Origin: Chromatiales bacterium
GTDB lineage: Bacteria > Pseudomonadota > Gammaproteobacteria > Thiohalomonadales > Thiohalomonadaceae
Direction: 5' to 3'
DNA: 64,000 nt
Assembly (NCBI GenBank): GCA_003251535.1
Contig: QKFD01000108.1
Coordinates: 109,907-173,906, forward strand
In this document: positions 1 to 8,403 of the stretch, piece by piece
Layout of the letters: each line of letters starts with the position of its first letter
Position numbering within the stretch: the stretch's first letter is position 1
Position numbers and translations under genes: made by a program
The notes under the pieces: model-generated
What the model saw: the letters and a program-made list of their open reading frames with translations, nothing else
Databases searched by the model: none
What the model was told of the DNA's origin: nothing

Positions 1-232
1 ATGCCGGGATCGCAGGGGCGCCCCTCAACCCGGATGCAGCGGCCATCAGCTTCGTGTGGACAACCCCAACTCACCCTGTGGTCTCCGTCGTCTCTTACGT
101 AACGATTTTAAACTACACCCCCCGCTCCGGGGAGGGGGGTGGGGTCGGAGTCGAAAAGAAATTGCCCCCTCATCGGCCGCTATCGCCTTGGCCTGGGTGG
201 GGTTTTTCAGGGGGTAGGCGCCCTGTTGGGGG
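1..232. other. Intergenic / window edge, no gene recognised
   Basis: No convincing coding region is visible here. The only structured element is an 8-bp inverted repeat (CACCCCCC at 116-123, GGGGGGTG at 134-141) with a 10-nt loop. It lies about 90 bases beyond the stop of the minus-strand gspB gene and could be its terminator, but only a weak T-containing stretch follows it on the minus strand. Confidence 0.4.
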
Positions 233-886
233 TTAGAGCGCGGTCTTGAAGCGGATATCGCCATAGCGCAGTACCGCCCCCTCCGGGGTGATGGCCTCAA
301 CGATCGCCCCCTCGTGGGTGGTCTGCCCCTCTCGGTAGAGGGTGTTGTTGATGAAGATGAAGCGGGCCGCCGGGTTGTCGGCATAGACGTGGACGTTGAG
401 CTGTAGGTCCGGCACGGTCGCCCGCTGCCTTTCGGGCAGTTCAGACCAATAGGGCACATCGCCACTGGAGAGCAGCGTCGCTGGTGGCGGCGCCGTCTCC
501 AGCGGCGGGATAGTGGTGACGGCGAGGGGGGGCTCGTCCGGCTGGAGTTGGATAGGCGGCTTCACCGGCTGCTCCACATACGGCACCACCGCTGGCTTGC
601 TGCTAGGGGGATAGACGCGAGGTGGCAGGTTGCCCTTGGGGGGCGGCTGCGGTGTGCTGGGGGCGCGTGCCTCCTGGACCGGGGCGGCCGGTTCTGTGCC
701 GGGGCGTAGCAGTAGGTAGAGCGTGGCCCCGGTCAGCAGTGCCCCGCCCAAGCCGGCCGCCAGCAGCACCAGGGCCGGTGCCGGGGTACGGGAGGGGTGT
801 TGGCTATGTTCGGCGCCGAGGGTTGGCACCTGCCCCAGCTCCCGCTGCCGCTGGGATTTTTTGAGCGCGTCGAGGATGTAAGACAT
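233..886 (-). CDS. gspB: Type II secretion assembly protein GspB
   Basis: A 217-residue bitopic inner-membrane protein. The N-terminus (MSYILDALKKSQRQRELG then VPT) is the hallmark start of GspB-family proteins. A single membrane segment follows at about residues 37-60 (ALVLLAAGLGGALLTGATLYLLL). A long Pro-rich periplasmic linker comes next, then a C-terminal T2SSB domain (about 145-217, with VHVYADNPAARFIFIN). GspB works with the ATPase GspA to place the GspD secretin in the outer membrane, by widening or binding peptidoglycan. The gene starts 9 bases after the gspA stop, so the two form an operon. No other gsp gene is in the window, so the main T2SS cluster must lie elsewhere if it is present. 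The family assignment is firm; secretion activity is inferred. Confidence 0.9.
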   Translation of the reverse strand: MSYILDALKKSQRQRELGQVPTLGAEHSQHPSRTPAPALVLLAAGLGGALLTGATLYLLLRPGTEPAAPVQEARAPSTPQPPPKGNLPPRVYPPSSKPAVVPYVEQPVKPPIQLQPDEPPLAVTTIPPLETAPPPATLLSSGDVPYWSELPERQRATVPDLQLNVHVYADNPAARFIFINNTLYREGQTTHEGAIVEAITPEGAVLRYGDIRFKTAL

Positions 887-895
887 GGCAGTTCC

Positions 896-2509
896 TTACT
901 GCGCTGGCGGGGGGGCGCTGAGGCGCGGGCCGGGCGGAAGATTGGCGGCGGTGGTCAAGTAGAGCAGGGTCTGCTCCCCCACCAGGCCATCCACATCGAG
1001 CCCGCGCGCCCGCTGGAAGGCGCGGACTCGCGCCTCCAACCGGCCATCCATGACGGGATCCAGCTCCTCTACGGTGTGGCCGCCATCCACCTGGGCGAGG
1101 GCCCGGCTGAGCCATGCCACCGGCGTCCCGCGTGCGCCGGGACGGAGTAGCCGCGCCTCGGGCGGTGGCCGCCACAGCAGCATGAACTCGCCGGAGAGGA
1201 GCGGGAGCAGATCGCTCACGGCGAGGGTGCGTCGCTCGCCGCCAAAGTCGATGGTGGCATCGCCGCCATTGAGCGCCACCAGCACCCCATACCCGCTATG
1301 GCTACCCGACTGCATGGAGAGCAGGGCGGGCCGATCAAACTGGCGCAGCAGCTCCATGCCACCCACGCCAAAGTAGCAGCGGAGTCCCGTCTCGTCCCCC
1401 TGTAGGCAGGCATCTCCCGCCGCCAATGACTCCCCCCAGGTCGCCCACAGGACCTGCTCCGCCTGGGTGCGGTCGGCCAACGGGATCTCCGGCTGGGTGC
1501 GTTGAATGGGGGTGAAGCTGGGGTCTTTCTGGGTCTGTGTCGTCGAGGGTGGTTCCTCTCCCCCAGCGAAGAGCGAATCCGGGAGCGGGAGCCAGCGCAG
1601 GGCCAGCAGTAGCGCCGCCGCCAGTGCGGCCCCGATGGCCGCCGCCGGCAGGGCGATACGCCAGGGGCGCACTGCGGCGGTCTGCATATCAGAACCCACC
1701 GCCTCACCGGCGATCTCCCGGGCCGCCACCCGCACTATCCCCGGGCTCACCTGGCGCCAATCGGCGGCATAGGCGCCGAGTAGTGCGCGGTCGCAGATCA
1801 CATTGATCAGTCGCGGGATGCCGGTGGAGGCGGTGTAGACGGCGCGGACCGCCGCGGGCGGGAAGGTGCTGTCAGAGCCGCCGGCCACCCGTAGCCGGTG
1901 GTGGATGTAGTCGCCGGTCTCCCGCTCATCCAGGGGCTCTAGGTGGTAGCGGGCGGTGACCCGCTGGGCCAGCTGGCGCATCTCGCGTCGCGCCAGTAGC
2001 TCACGTAGCTCGGGTTGGCCTACCAGGAAGATCTGGAGCAGCTTGTGGCGATCGGTCTCCAGATTGGTGAGTAGCCGCACCTGCTCCAACACCTCCGGCG
2101 AGAGGTTTTGGGCCTCGTCGATCACCACCACCGTGCGCCGCCCGCGGGCATAGGCGCCGAGCAGGTAGTCGTTGAGGGTATCGATGAGTCGCTTGGGGGT
2201 GTGGGGGCCGGGCGCCAGGGTGACATGCAGCTCTTCGGCGATGGTCTCCAGTAGCTCCAGGGCGGTGAGCTTGGGGTTGAGCACCAAGGCGGCATCTACC
2301 CGCTCCGGTAGCTGTTCCAGGAAGGCGCGGGTGACGGTGGTCTTGCCGGTACCCACCTCGCCGGTCAGCTGCACAAAGCCGCCGCTCTCCACGGCGCCGT
2401 AGATGAGGTGGGCCAGTGCCTCACGGTGGCGCTCACTCATGTAGAGGTAGCGCGGATCCGGCGTGATGGCGAATGGGTTTTCGTTGAGGCCGAAGAATGC
2501 GGTGTACAT
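896..2509 (-). CDS. gspA: General secretion ATPase GspA/ExeA with peptidoglycan-binding C-terminus
   Basis: A 537-residue protein starting MYTAFFGLNENPFAITPDP, the classic ExeA opening; codons further upstream in the same frame have no family similarity. The AAA+ domain covers about residues 1-270 with Walker A (GEVGTGKTT, about 45-53) and Walker B (VVVIDEAQNL). A membrane segment follows (WRIALPAAAIGAALAAALLL, about 290-310). The periplasmic part ends in a peptidoglycan-binding-1 type domain (VRAFQRARGLDVDGLVGEQT). The ExeA family hydrolyses ATP and binds peptidoglycan to help assemble the type II secretin. It is immediately upstream of gspB on the same strand. The Shine-Dalgarno before the chosen ATG is weak. 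Confidence 0.9.
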   Translation of the reverse strand: MYTAFFGLNENPFAITPDPRYLYMSERHREALAHLIYGAVESGGFVQLTGEVGTGKTTVTRAFLEQLPERVDAALVLNPKLTALELLETIAEELHVTLAPGPHTPKRLIDTLNDYLLGAYARGRRTVVVIDEAQNLSPEVLEQVRLLTNLETDRHKLLQIFLVGQPELRELLARREMRQLAQRVTARYHLEPLDERETGDYIHHRLRVAGGSDSTFPPAAVRAVYTASTGIPRLINVICDRALLGAYAADWRQVSPGIVRVAAREIAGEAVGSDMQTAAVRPWRIALPAAAIGAALAAALLLALRWLPLPDSLFAGGEEPPSTTQTQKDPSFTPIQRTQPEIPLADRTQAEQVLWATWGESLAAGDACLQGDETGLRCYFGVGGMELLRQFDRPALLSMQSGSHSGYGVLVALNGGDATIDFGGERRTLAVSDLLPLLSGEFMLLWRPPPEARLLRPGARGTPVAWLSRALAQVDGGHTVEELDPVMDGRLEARVRAFQRARGLDVDGLVGEQTLLYLTTAANLPPGPRLSAPPPAQ

Positions 2510-3051
2510 CGTTGGCTCTGGAGAGTGGAACCCTGTGGGGGTGGGCCGCACGGCGGCGTGCGATGCGCCGTCGGTAGGCCTTACCCCCCTTCGTGGGGCC
2601 ACAGAATAGCACCCGACCCGCAAGACAGGGATCCCAGGCGGGCCACCGTTGGTCACTTCAGCCCCATTGGGTGGGTGAGTATAAGAGAGGGTGGGTCGGC
2701 AGCGAAGGCAAAAAAGCGGGGGCGGTGAGGCATGGCGATGGCGCTCGCGGTGGCGGAGGGCCGTTTGACTACCTACCCTCAAGCGGCCAATCGCCCTGAT
2801 CCAGCCGGCCGGCAACAGCAGATTCACAGTGGTCGAATAAAACGTTACCTCTTAGGGTGCGCTGAGGGCGCGCCCAGACTCGTCACGGACCATCCCCGCT
2901 GGGTATCATGCCGCCACTCCGATGCTCCCGGTACCACCTAAACCCCGCCCTGTTGCGGGGCGAGGGGGGATGGAGAGATCGATGGCGAGTTTTCAGCTCA
3001 TCCAGGCGGACCCGTTGCGTGGCCCGCTTTGTAACAAGCCAAGGAGCAGAT
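2510..3051. other. Long divergent intergenic region between gspA and the PagL-like gene
   Basis: There are 542 bases with no convincing gene; short open frames here lack family similarity. On the minus strand a TATACT hexamer (2683 down to 2678) with TTCGCT 17 bases upstream (2706-2701) is a possible gspA promoter, giving a leader of about 160 nt. The right part holds the ribosome-binding site AAGGAG (3041-3046) of the PagL-like gene. Confidence 0.45.
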
Positions 3052-3594
3052 ATGTTCAAGTCGAGATGGTCCCCACTCCCCCTACTCCTGCTGTTGGGCC
3101 TATGGGCTGCACCGACTGCCCAGGCCATCGACGATGTGCGCATCATCGGCGGTGAGAGTGACAACAATGATGACGCCTCCCTCTGGCGCATCGTGCTGAC
3201 GGATCGCTGGAACCAGGAGTGGCAGGCCGATGGTTGGGTGGTGGGGGGGTACTCCGAGCTGACCTTGGGCTACTGGCAGTCGGGTGAGAAGCACTCGGAC
3301 GACGACTCACTCTATGAGTTGGCGTTGACCCCGGTATTCCGGCTCTACCGCTCGGGCGCCGAGCGATTGGGTCCGTTCATTGATGCGGGGCTGGGGGTCC
3401 ATCTGCTTTCTCAGGAGGATCTGGGGAACAAGCAGCTGGGTTCGCAGATCCATTTTGGTACCCACCTGGGGGGCGGATATCAGTGGCGTAATACCGAGTT
3501 GACGCTGCGGGTCCAGCACATCTCCAATGCCGGCTTGGGCTCCCCCAATCCCGGTATCAACTTCCTGCTGGTGGGGCTCGGTTTCCGGCTGTAA
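3052..3594 (+). CDS. pagL: PagL-like lipid A 3-O-deacylase / acyloxyacyl hydrolase family barrel
   Basis: A 180-residue secreted outer-membrane protein. The start is set by AAGGAG six bases upstream and a clear signal peptide (MFKSRWSPLPLLLLLGLW, cleavage after AQA at about 24). The rest is a small beta-barrel ending in Phe-Arg-Leu. The PagL signature sits near the C-terminus: QHISNAGLGSPNPGIN, with the catalytic His and Ser two residues apart. PagL enzymes remove the 3-O acyl chain of lipid A. In the characterised Pseudomonas enzyme the third catalytic residue is a Glu 14 residues after the His; here that position is Asn. Catalysis may be altered, or another acid may substitute. A perfect hairpin directly follows the stop. 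Confidence 0.8.
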   Translation: MFKSRWSPLPLLLLLGLWAAPTAQAIDDVRIIGGESDNNDDASLWRIVLTDRWNQEWQADGWVVGGYSELTLGYWQSGEKHSDDDSLYELALTPVFRLYRSGAERLGPFIDAGLGVHLLSQEDLGNKQLGSQIHFGTHLGGGYQWRNTELTLRVQHISNAGLGSPNPGINFLLVGLGFRL

Positions 3595-3599
3595 AACGG

Positions 3600-3623
3600 G
3601 CGAGGGGCCGTTAGGCCCCTCGC
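3600..3623. terminator. Bidirectional hairpin terminator
   Basis: A perfect 10-bp stem, GCGAGGGGCC (3600-3609) and GGCCCCTCGC (3614-3623), with a four-base loop. It lies between the convergent PagL-like gene (+) and the histone-like gene (-). There is no T-run, so it may act as a barrier or mRNA end rather than a classical intrinsic terminator. Confidence 0.65.
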
Positions 3624-3647
3624 TAGCTCCCTGCAACTGACTACCGA

Positions 3648-4139
3648 CTACTCCGCGCTGGCGGCCGCCTTTTTGCGGGCACGCGGGGCGCGTTTCGGCT
3701 TGGCGCTGGCGTCGCTCCGCTGGGTGTGTGCCTTCTTCAGCGCGGCGAGCGACTTGGCGTAGCTCTTCTCCACCTGGGCGTTGAGCTTGGCGATCGCCTT
3801 GCTCCAGTTGGCCTGCATCTTCAACTCGGTGCGGGCGGCGCGTTCGGCCTCCTTGGCATCGGTGAGCGCAGTGCGGGCGGCTGCCATCGCCTCTTTGGCG
3901 CGGCTGGCGGCGGCTGGCGTCTTGGCACTATCGAGCTTGGCCTTGGCGCCCTCGATCTTGGCGGTAGCCTTCTCGACGGCATCCAGCGCCTTTTTGTGAT
4001 TACTCTCGGCAGCTTTCAAACTTGCCTCGGCCGCACGAGCGGAACTCCCCATCGTATCGAGGCTAGCGGTGGGTGCGACCTCGGTGGAACGGCGAGTAGC
4101 GGCCTGGGTACGAGAACCACTTTTTTTCTTCACGGCCAT
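3648..4139 (-). CDS. Ala/Lys-rich coiled-coil, histone-H1-like basic protein
   Basis: A 163-residue protein from ATG (MAVKKKSGSRTQ) with a good upstream AGAAGGGG. An in-frame extension further upstream would only read through a 7-bp tandem repeat and is rejected. The N-terminus is basic. The middle (about 30-135) is an uninterrupted Ala/Glu/Lys heptad-rich helix predicted to form a coiled coil. The tail is strongly basic (KPKRAPRARKKAAA). This composition resembles bacterial histone H1-like or AlgP-type proteins that bind DNA, but no specific family is certain. The coding sequence ends 24 bases from a strong hairpin shared with the convergent PagL-like gene. Tandem repeats about 80 bases upstream of the start could affect expression. 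Confidence 0.75.
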   Translation of the reverse strand: MAVKKKSGSRTQAATRRSTEVAPTASLDTMGSSARAAEASLKAAESNHKKALDAVEKATAKIEGAKAKLDSAKTPAAASRAKEAMAAARTALTDAKEAERAARTELKMQANWSKAIAKLNAQVEKSYAKSLAALKKAHTQRSDASAKPKRAPRARKKAAASAE

Positions 4140-4217
4140 TGGTAAATTCCCCTTCTGCAATAAAAAATGGCAACGCCGCAGAGTATAACAACTGCGCGCC
4201 GTCACCAATAGAATTTG

Positions 4218-4301
<84 letters not shown>

Positions 4302-4428
4302 GATTCTGTCGGCGCTGGGTTGTGCTTGTAAACGCGGTCGCCGGTTTGCCTCTCTCCAATGGTGGATGGTCGTCGCGGCCACAGCGACGTAAAATCTCAC
4401 TTGGTGATTGAACGATGAGAGAAGAGAG

Positions 4429-4698
4429 ATGATGGCGCGAGTGAAACTCTATAGCAGCGGGATTTGTCCCCTATGCCAGTGCGCCAAGCAGCTGCTGACC
4501 AAGTGGGGCATCCCATTCGATGAACTGCGGGTGGATCGCGATCCTGCCATCCGCCGCGAAGCGTTGGAGGTGACCCACAACGCCCGCACGGTTCCGCAAA
4601 TTACCATTGATGGCGTTTGGATCGGTGATTTCGACGCCCTGACTGCGCTGCACTCAGAGGGTAAGTTGGCGCATCTTGTTGAACCGCGCAGCGCTTGA
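4429..4698 (+). CDS. Glutaredoxin-family protein (CPLC active site)
   Basis: An 89-residue thioredoxin-fold protein. The active site is CPLC instead of the usual CPYC, in ICPLCQCAKQLL. It is followed by the cis-proline motif TVPQITIDG and the glutathione-binding end IGDFDAL. It should reduce disulfides or mixed glutathione disulfides in the cytoplasm. Two adjacent ATGs (4429 and 4432) are possible starts; GAGAAGAGAG just upstream serves either. A third Cys lies two residues after the motif (CPLCQC), which is unusual. A GC-rich hairpin follows the stop. Confidence 0.85.
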   Translation: MMARVKLYSSGICPLCQCAKQLLTKWGIPFDELRVDRDPAIRREALEVTHNARTVPQITIDGVWIGDFDALTALHSEGKLAHLVEPRSA

Positions 4699-4708
4699 GA
4701 TGACGGGT

Positions 4709-4733
4709 GGGAGGGGGCGTTGCGCCCTCTCCC
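4709..4733 (+). terminator. Hairpin after glutaredoxin gene
   Basis: GGGAGGGGGCG (4709-4719) pairs with CGCCCTCTCCC (4723-4733), with one G-U pair and a 3-nt loop, just after the glutaredoxin stop. No T-run follows. Confidence 0.5.
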
Positions 4734-4837
4734 GATCCCCGTTAGCGCGGTATGGCGACTAAGTGGTGAAGGCTAGGTGAGTGATGGGATAGTTGGACCA
4801 ACTCAGCGCGGTTTGGCATTGCCCTGAGCCGGTGTGA

Positions 4838-5839
4838 TCAGTTGTTGTCGCCGTCCAGTAGTCCGCCCAGTCCGCCGAGTATTGAGCCCTCACCCTGATG
4901 TTTGCCACCCATCTGCGGGGCCGCCGCCAGCATTCGTCCCGCCAGGCGCGAGAAGGGCAGCGACTGCAACCACACCCGCCCGGGGCCGCGTAGCGCCGCG
5001 AAGAACAGCCCTTCACCACCGAGCAGGGCGCTCTTGATACCCCCCACCTGCTCGATGTCGTAATCGACCGTCTGTTCCAGTGCCACTAGGCAGCCGGTAT
5101 CTACGTGCAGTAGCTCACCAGCCGCCAGTTCACGCTCAATGACCGTCCCACCGGCGTGGACAAAGACCAGTCCATCGCCCTCCAGTTTCTGCATGATGAA
5201 GCCTTCGCCGCCAAATAGGCCGGTGAGGATCTTGCGCTGGAAGTGGATACCGATGGAGACCCCCTTGGCCGCACAAAGGAAGGAGTCTTTCTGACAGATG
5301 AGGCAGCCGTTGACGCTGGTTAATGGCACCGGAATGATGTTGCCGGGGAAGGGGGCACCAAAGGCGACATGGGCCTTGCCACTGCCGTTGTGGGTGAAGA
5401 CGGTGGTGAAAAGGCTCTCCCCCGTGAGCAGACGTTTGCCGGCGCCCAGTAGCCGTCCCATGAAACCGCCACCCTGCTCAGAGCCGTCACCAAAGATGGT
5501 CTCTAGCTGGATATGGGAGGATTTGTACATCATCGCGCCCGCCTCGGCCACGACGCTCTCGCCGGGATCCAGCTCCACCTCGACGAACTGCATTTCGCCC
5601 CCGACGATGCGGAAGTCCACTTCGTCAGATCGGGTGGTGCGGGGGCCCGGCGTCGGCGGTGGCGGCGCGATCTCTGGCGCTGCTGTGCCAAGTTCTGCCA
5701 CCTGCCGGATCGGCAACCACTCGGCGAAACCCTCGCGCCACACATAGCCGTCGGGGTTGGCGACCGCCTTTGCCTGCGCCTGTGCCTGATCGAAAGGGCC
5801 GCTCTGCTGACCGTCGTAGCTGAAGTACCAGTGACTCAC
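4838..5839 (-). CDS. GYF_2 domain fused to AIM24 / TIGR00266-family protein
   Basis: A 333-residue protein. The GTG start is supported by AGAAGGAGAG about seven bases upstream. Residues 1-50 (WYFSYDGQQSGPF, then YVWREGFAEWLPI) form a GYF_2 domain, a tryptophan-rich peptide-binding fold. A Pro-rich linker (about 55-72) leads to an AIM24 double-beta-helix domain (about 75-315), with FRIVGGEMQFVEVELDPGE and the typical Gly-rich KSALLGGEGLFFAALRGPG. The TIGR00266 family is widespread but its biochemistry is unknown; related proteins act in mitochondrial inner-membrane organisation. The GYF-AIM24 fusion suggests that the GYF part recruits a partner. It is not in an operon. Confidence 0.85.
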   Translation of the reverse strand: MSHWYFSYDGQQSGPFDQAQAQAKAVANPDGYVWREGFAEWLPIRQVAELGTAAPEIAPPPPTPGPRTTRSDEVDFRIVGGEMQFVEVELDPGESVVAEAGAMMYKSSHIQLETIFGDGSEQGGGFMGRLLGAGKRLLTGESLFTTVFTHNGSGKAHVAFGAPFPGNIIPVPLTSVNGCLICQKDSFLCAAKGVSIGIHFQRKILTGLFGGEGFIMQKLEGDGLVFVHAGGTVIERELAAGELLHVDTGCLVALEQTVDYDIEQVGGIKSALLGGEGLFFAALRGPGRVWLQSLPFSRLAGRMLAAAPQMGGKHQGEGSILGGLGGLLDGDNN

Positions 5840-6078
5840 GCGCTGCTCTCCTTCTATCTATAGCTGGTATTGATGGACGGCTGGTTCCGTTGGGCCAGCC
5901 ACCGCGGGTGATCTTAGCGCTGGGGAGTGACTCCTATGCGCCATACATACGGCCTACCCCAAACCTGCGTTGTCTCTATCTCACCCACCCGCCGCAGCGG
6001 GGGCGGCAGAGGGATCCCAAATCTCGGCCGGGAGGCTACATTACCTGCCTATCCTGCCACTGCGATGAGGGGTGCAAC

Positions 6079-6768
6079 ATGCAGCCGTTTGATCTGGACG
6101 CCTTCCAGCGTGATGGTTATGCCCTGATCCGTGCGGCCCTGACGCCAACGCAGGTGGCAGCCCTGATCGCCTCCCTCCCCGCTGGTTTTACCGCAAAGCA
6201 GCACTATGGTGTGCGCGATCTCATGCGGCAGGCGCCCCAGGTGCGGGCCTTAGCGGAGTCATCCCCCTATATCGATATCGTGCGCAGGCTGTTGGGTGAC
6301 GCGGCGCGCCCGGTTCGCTCGGTCTTTTTCGACAAGATCCCGCAGGCCAACTGGAGCGTCCCGTGGCATCAGGATACCTCCATCGCCGTGGCGACTCGGG
6401 CCGACCTGCCGGGTTTTGGGGTGTGGAGCGAGAAGCAGGGGGTGCCCCATGTTGAACCACCGCTCCCCTATCTGGAGGGGATGGTCACCCTTCGGCTCCA
6501 CCTGGATGGGGCCGACAGGGACAACGGTGCCCTACGGGTGGTACCGGGCTCCCATCGCCATGGACGTATTGCCGCGGCGGATCTGTTGGCCATGGTGGAG
6601 CGGGAGGCGGTGGCCGAGTGCGAGGTGGCGGCGGGTGATCTATTGGTGATGCGCCCGCTACTACTGCACGCCTCACGCAAGTCGCAACGGCCCGAGCATC
6701 GCCGCGTCATTCATCTGGAGTACTCAGCCATGCAGTTGCCCGTGCCGCTGCGTTGGCATGAGGCGTAG
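6079..6768 (+). CDS. PhyH-family Fe(II)/2-oxoglutarate dioxygenase
   Basis: A 229-residue cupin-fold oxygenase. The start MQPFDLDAFQRDGYALI is typical of phytanoyl-CoA-dioxygenase-like proteins and has GAGGGG six bases upstream. Metal ligands are visible: WHQDTS supplies the H-x-D pair and LLLHASRKS the distal His. The Arg of RRVIHLEY would bind 2-oxoglutarate. The motif NGALRVVPGSHRHG is diagnostic. The substrate cannot be told from sequence; the family hydroxylates lipids, amino acids and secondary metabolites. The gene stands alone, convergent with the spermidine-synthase-like gene, and its stop codon lies inside an inverted repeat. Confidence 0.85.
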   Translation: MQPFDLDAFQRDGYALIRAALTPTQVAALIASLPAGFTAKQHYGVRDLMRQAPQVRALAESSPYIDIVRRLLGDAARPVRSVFFDKIPQANWSVPWHQDTSIAVATRADLPGFGVWSEKQGVPHVEPPLPYLEGMVTLRLHLDGADRDNGALRVVPGSHRHGRIAAADLLAMVEREAVAECEVAAGDLLVMRPLLLHASRKSQRPEHRRVIHLEYSAMQLPVPLRWHEA

Positions 6769-6798
6769 CCCGCCGCGGGCGATGCAGGCCGGCGGGCT
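6767..6798. terminator. Shared hairpin between convergent genes
   Basis: AGCCCGCC (6767-6774) and GGCGGGCT (6791-6798) form an 8-bp stem that includes the end of the PhyH stop codon and reaches the end of the minus-strand neighbour. A secondary GCGGGC/GGCC pairing lies in the loop. Confidence 0.45.
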
Positions 6799-6799
6799 G

Positions 6800-8305
6800 T
6801 TACATCCCCGCCTCGTCGGTCAACAGGGTGGAGATGAGGCGCTCCACTGGCGTGTAGTCGTCGGTGAGGAGCGGTAGCTCTGCCATGGCTATCCCGGCGC
6901 TGGTCATCGGTTCGGTGATGTTGAACCAGTGGCGCGGCATACCGTATTCGGCGCTCACCAGCGGTGGAAAGGGGGCGCCGTTACTGGCGCTGATGACGAA
7001 GGTGAGGCGCAGGGGCTCGGCGGGGATCTGCTCCAGCCACACATCCACTTGGGCAAACTCCTCCCGTAGCGTCTTGACCATCGCCTTCACCAGTTTGGGA
7101 TCGGGGAAGAGATCCACGACGTTGATGAGGTAGAGGCCGTCGGGGGTGAGGTGGGCCGCCACCTGGGCGGCAAATTCACGGGTCACAAGATGGTAGGGGA
7201 TGGCGATGTCATGGAAGGCGTCACCCACTACCAGGTCATAGGTGGTGCTGCTGTGGCGGAGGGCGGTGCGGGCATCTTGGTGGGTTACGTGCATGTGGCT
7301 GCTATCGACATAGAGCCGCTGTTGCGCGGTGTGGGTCACCAGCGGATCCAGCTCTGCCACCTCCACCTGCGCCTCTGGCCAGGCCGCCTTCACCGCCCGC
7401 GGTAGGGTGTAGGCACCGCCGCCGATGAAGAACCAGTGGGCCTGCGCCAGCCGCTCCGGCGGGAGGCGTTGGCGGGTCAGCTCATCGATGAACTGGGCGT
7501 AGGAGGCGAGCAGTAGCGTTGGTTCTGTGGCGTGATTGGTGCCGTGGATGAGGTGATCCAGGACCAGGGTGCGGGTGGGGCCGGCCGGGGTCTGCTCCTC
7601 CACCACCCGAATACAGAAGTAACTACTCGACACCTCGCAGGGATCGGCAAATCCCGCCCGGGAGGCGGTGAGGCCAGCCAGTGGCAGCGCCGCCAATATC
7701 AGGGCGATGGGGAGGGTGCGGGCGCCAGGCCGCAAGAATGGGAGCGCCAGCAGGAACAGCGCCAAGGCGGTGGCGATGATGATACGCACGGAACCTAGCC
7801 ACTGCACCAGCACCCAGCCGGTGATGAAGGTGCCGAGGATACTGCCCAGGGCGGCGAGGGCGTGCATCCGTCCCACCACATGACCGGCCCGCGGATCGGC
7901 CCGCAGGGCGAGGGTGGTGAGCAGTGGGGTGACCACGCCGATGAGGACCGCCGGTAGAAAGAACAGCGTCAGCACATAGAGAAAGCTGGCGCTGACCAGA
8001 TGGATACGGGCCCCTTGGATGAGGGGTGCGACCCAGGTGAGCAGTAGCAGTACCCCCAGTGAGCAGAGTCCGGCCCCCGCCAGGGTCAGCGCCGCCGCCC
8101 GCTCGCCGGCACCCCGATCGGCCCATACCCCGCCCAGCCAGTTGCCGAGGGAGAGGCCGGCGAGGATGACGCCAATGATGGAGGTCCAGGTGTAGAGGGA
8201 GACCCCCACATAGGGGGCCAGGAGGCGGCCGGCGACGATCTCCAACACCATCAATAGGGCCGAACTGAAGAAGACGGCAAATCCGTACCAGAAACTCCGA
8301 TTCAT
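6800..8305 (-). CDS. Membrane-anchored spermidine-synthase-like protein (fused transporter-like domain)
   Basis: A 501-residue protein with AAGGAG upstream of ATG. Residues 1-210 hold about seven or eight membrane helices of the MFS-like type found in 'fused MFS/spermidine synthase' proteins (starting FWYGFAVFFSSALLMVLEIVAGRLLAPYVG; no run is copied whole here). The C-terminal half (about 235-490) is a Rossmann methyltransferase/aminopropyltransferase fold: a glycine motif FFIGGGAYTLPRA, the acidic loop AELDP, and VVGDAF in place of the DDA of true spermidine synthases. Loss of that motif makes polyamine synthesis uncertain. A related function using an aminopropyl or methyl donor at the membrane is inferred. 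Confidence 0.8.
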   Translation of the reverse strand: MNRSFWYGFAVFFSSALLMVLEIVAGRLLAPYVGVSLYTWTSIIGVILAGLSLGNWLGGVWADRGAGERAAALTLAGAGLCSLGVLLLLTWVAPLIQGARIHLVSASFLYVLTLFFLPAVLIGVVTPLLTTLALRADPRAGHVVGRMHALAALGSILGTFITGWVLVQWLGSVRIIIATALALFLLALPFLRPGARTLPIALILAALPLAGLTASRAGFADPCEVSSSYFCIRVVEEQTPAGPTRTLVLDHLIHGTNHATEPTLLLASYAQFIDELTRQRLPPERLAQAHWFFIGGGAYTLPRAVKAAWPEAQVEVAELDPLVTHTAQQRLYVDSSHMHVTHQDARTALRHSSTTYDLVVGDAFHDIAIPYHLVTREFAAQVAAHLTPDGLYLINVVDLFPDPKLVKAMVKTLREEFAQVDVWLEQIPAEPLRLTFVISASNGAPFPPLVSAEYGMPRHWFNITEPMTSAGIAMAELPLLTDDYTPVERLISTLLTDEAGM

Positions 8306-8403
8306 GCGCTAAAGCTCCTTCTTTGTGACGCCAGATTATGGCGCGCCGCAGGGGGTGGGGAGAAGGAGGGGCGGCGAGAGAGATTCGGGTGAAGGGGCGG
8401 GTT

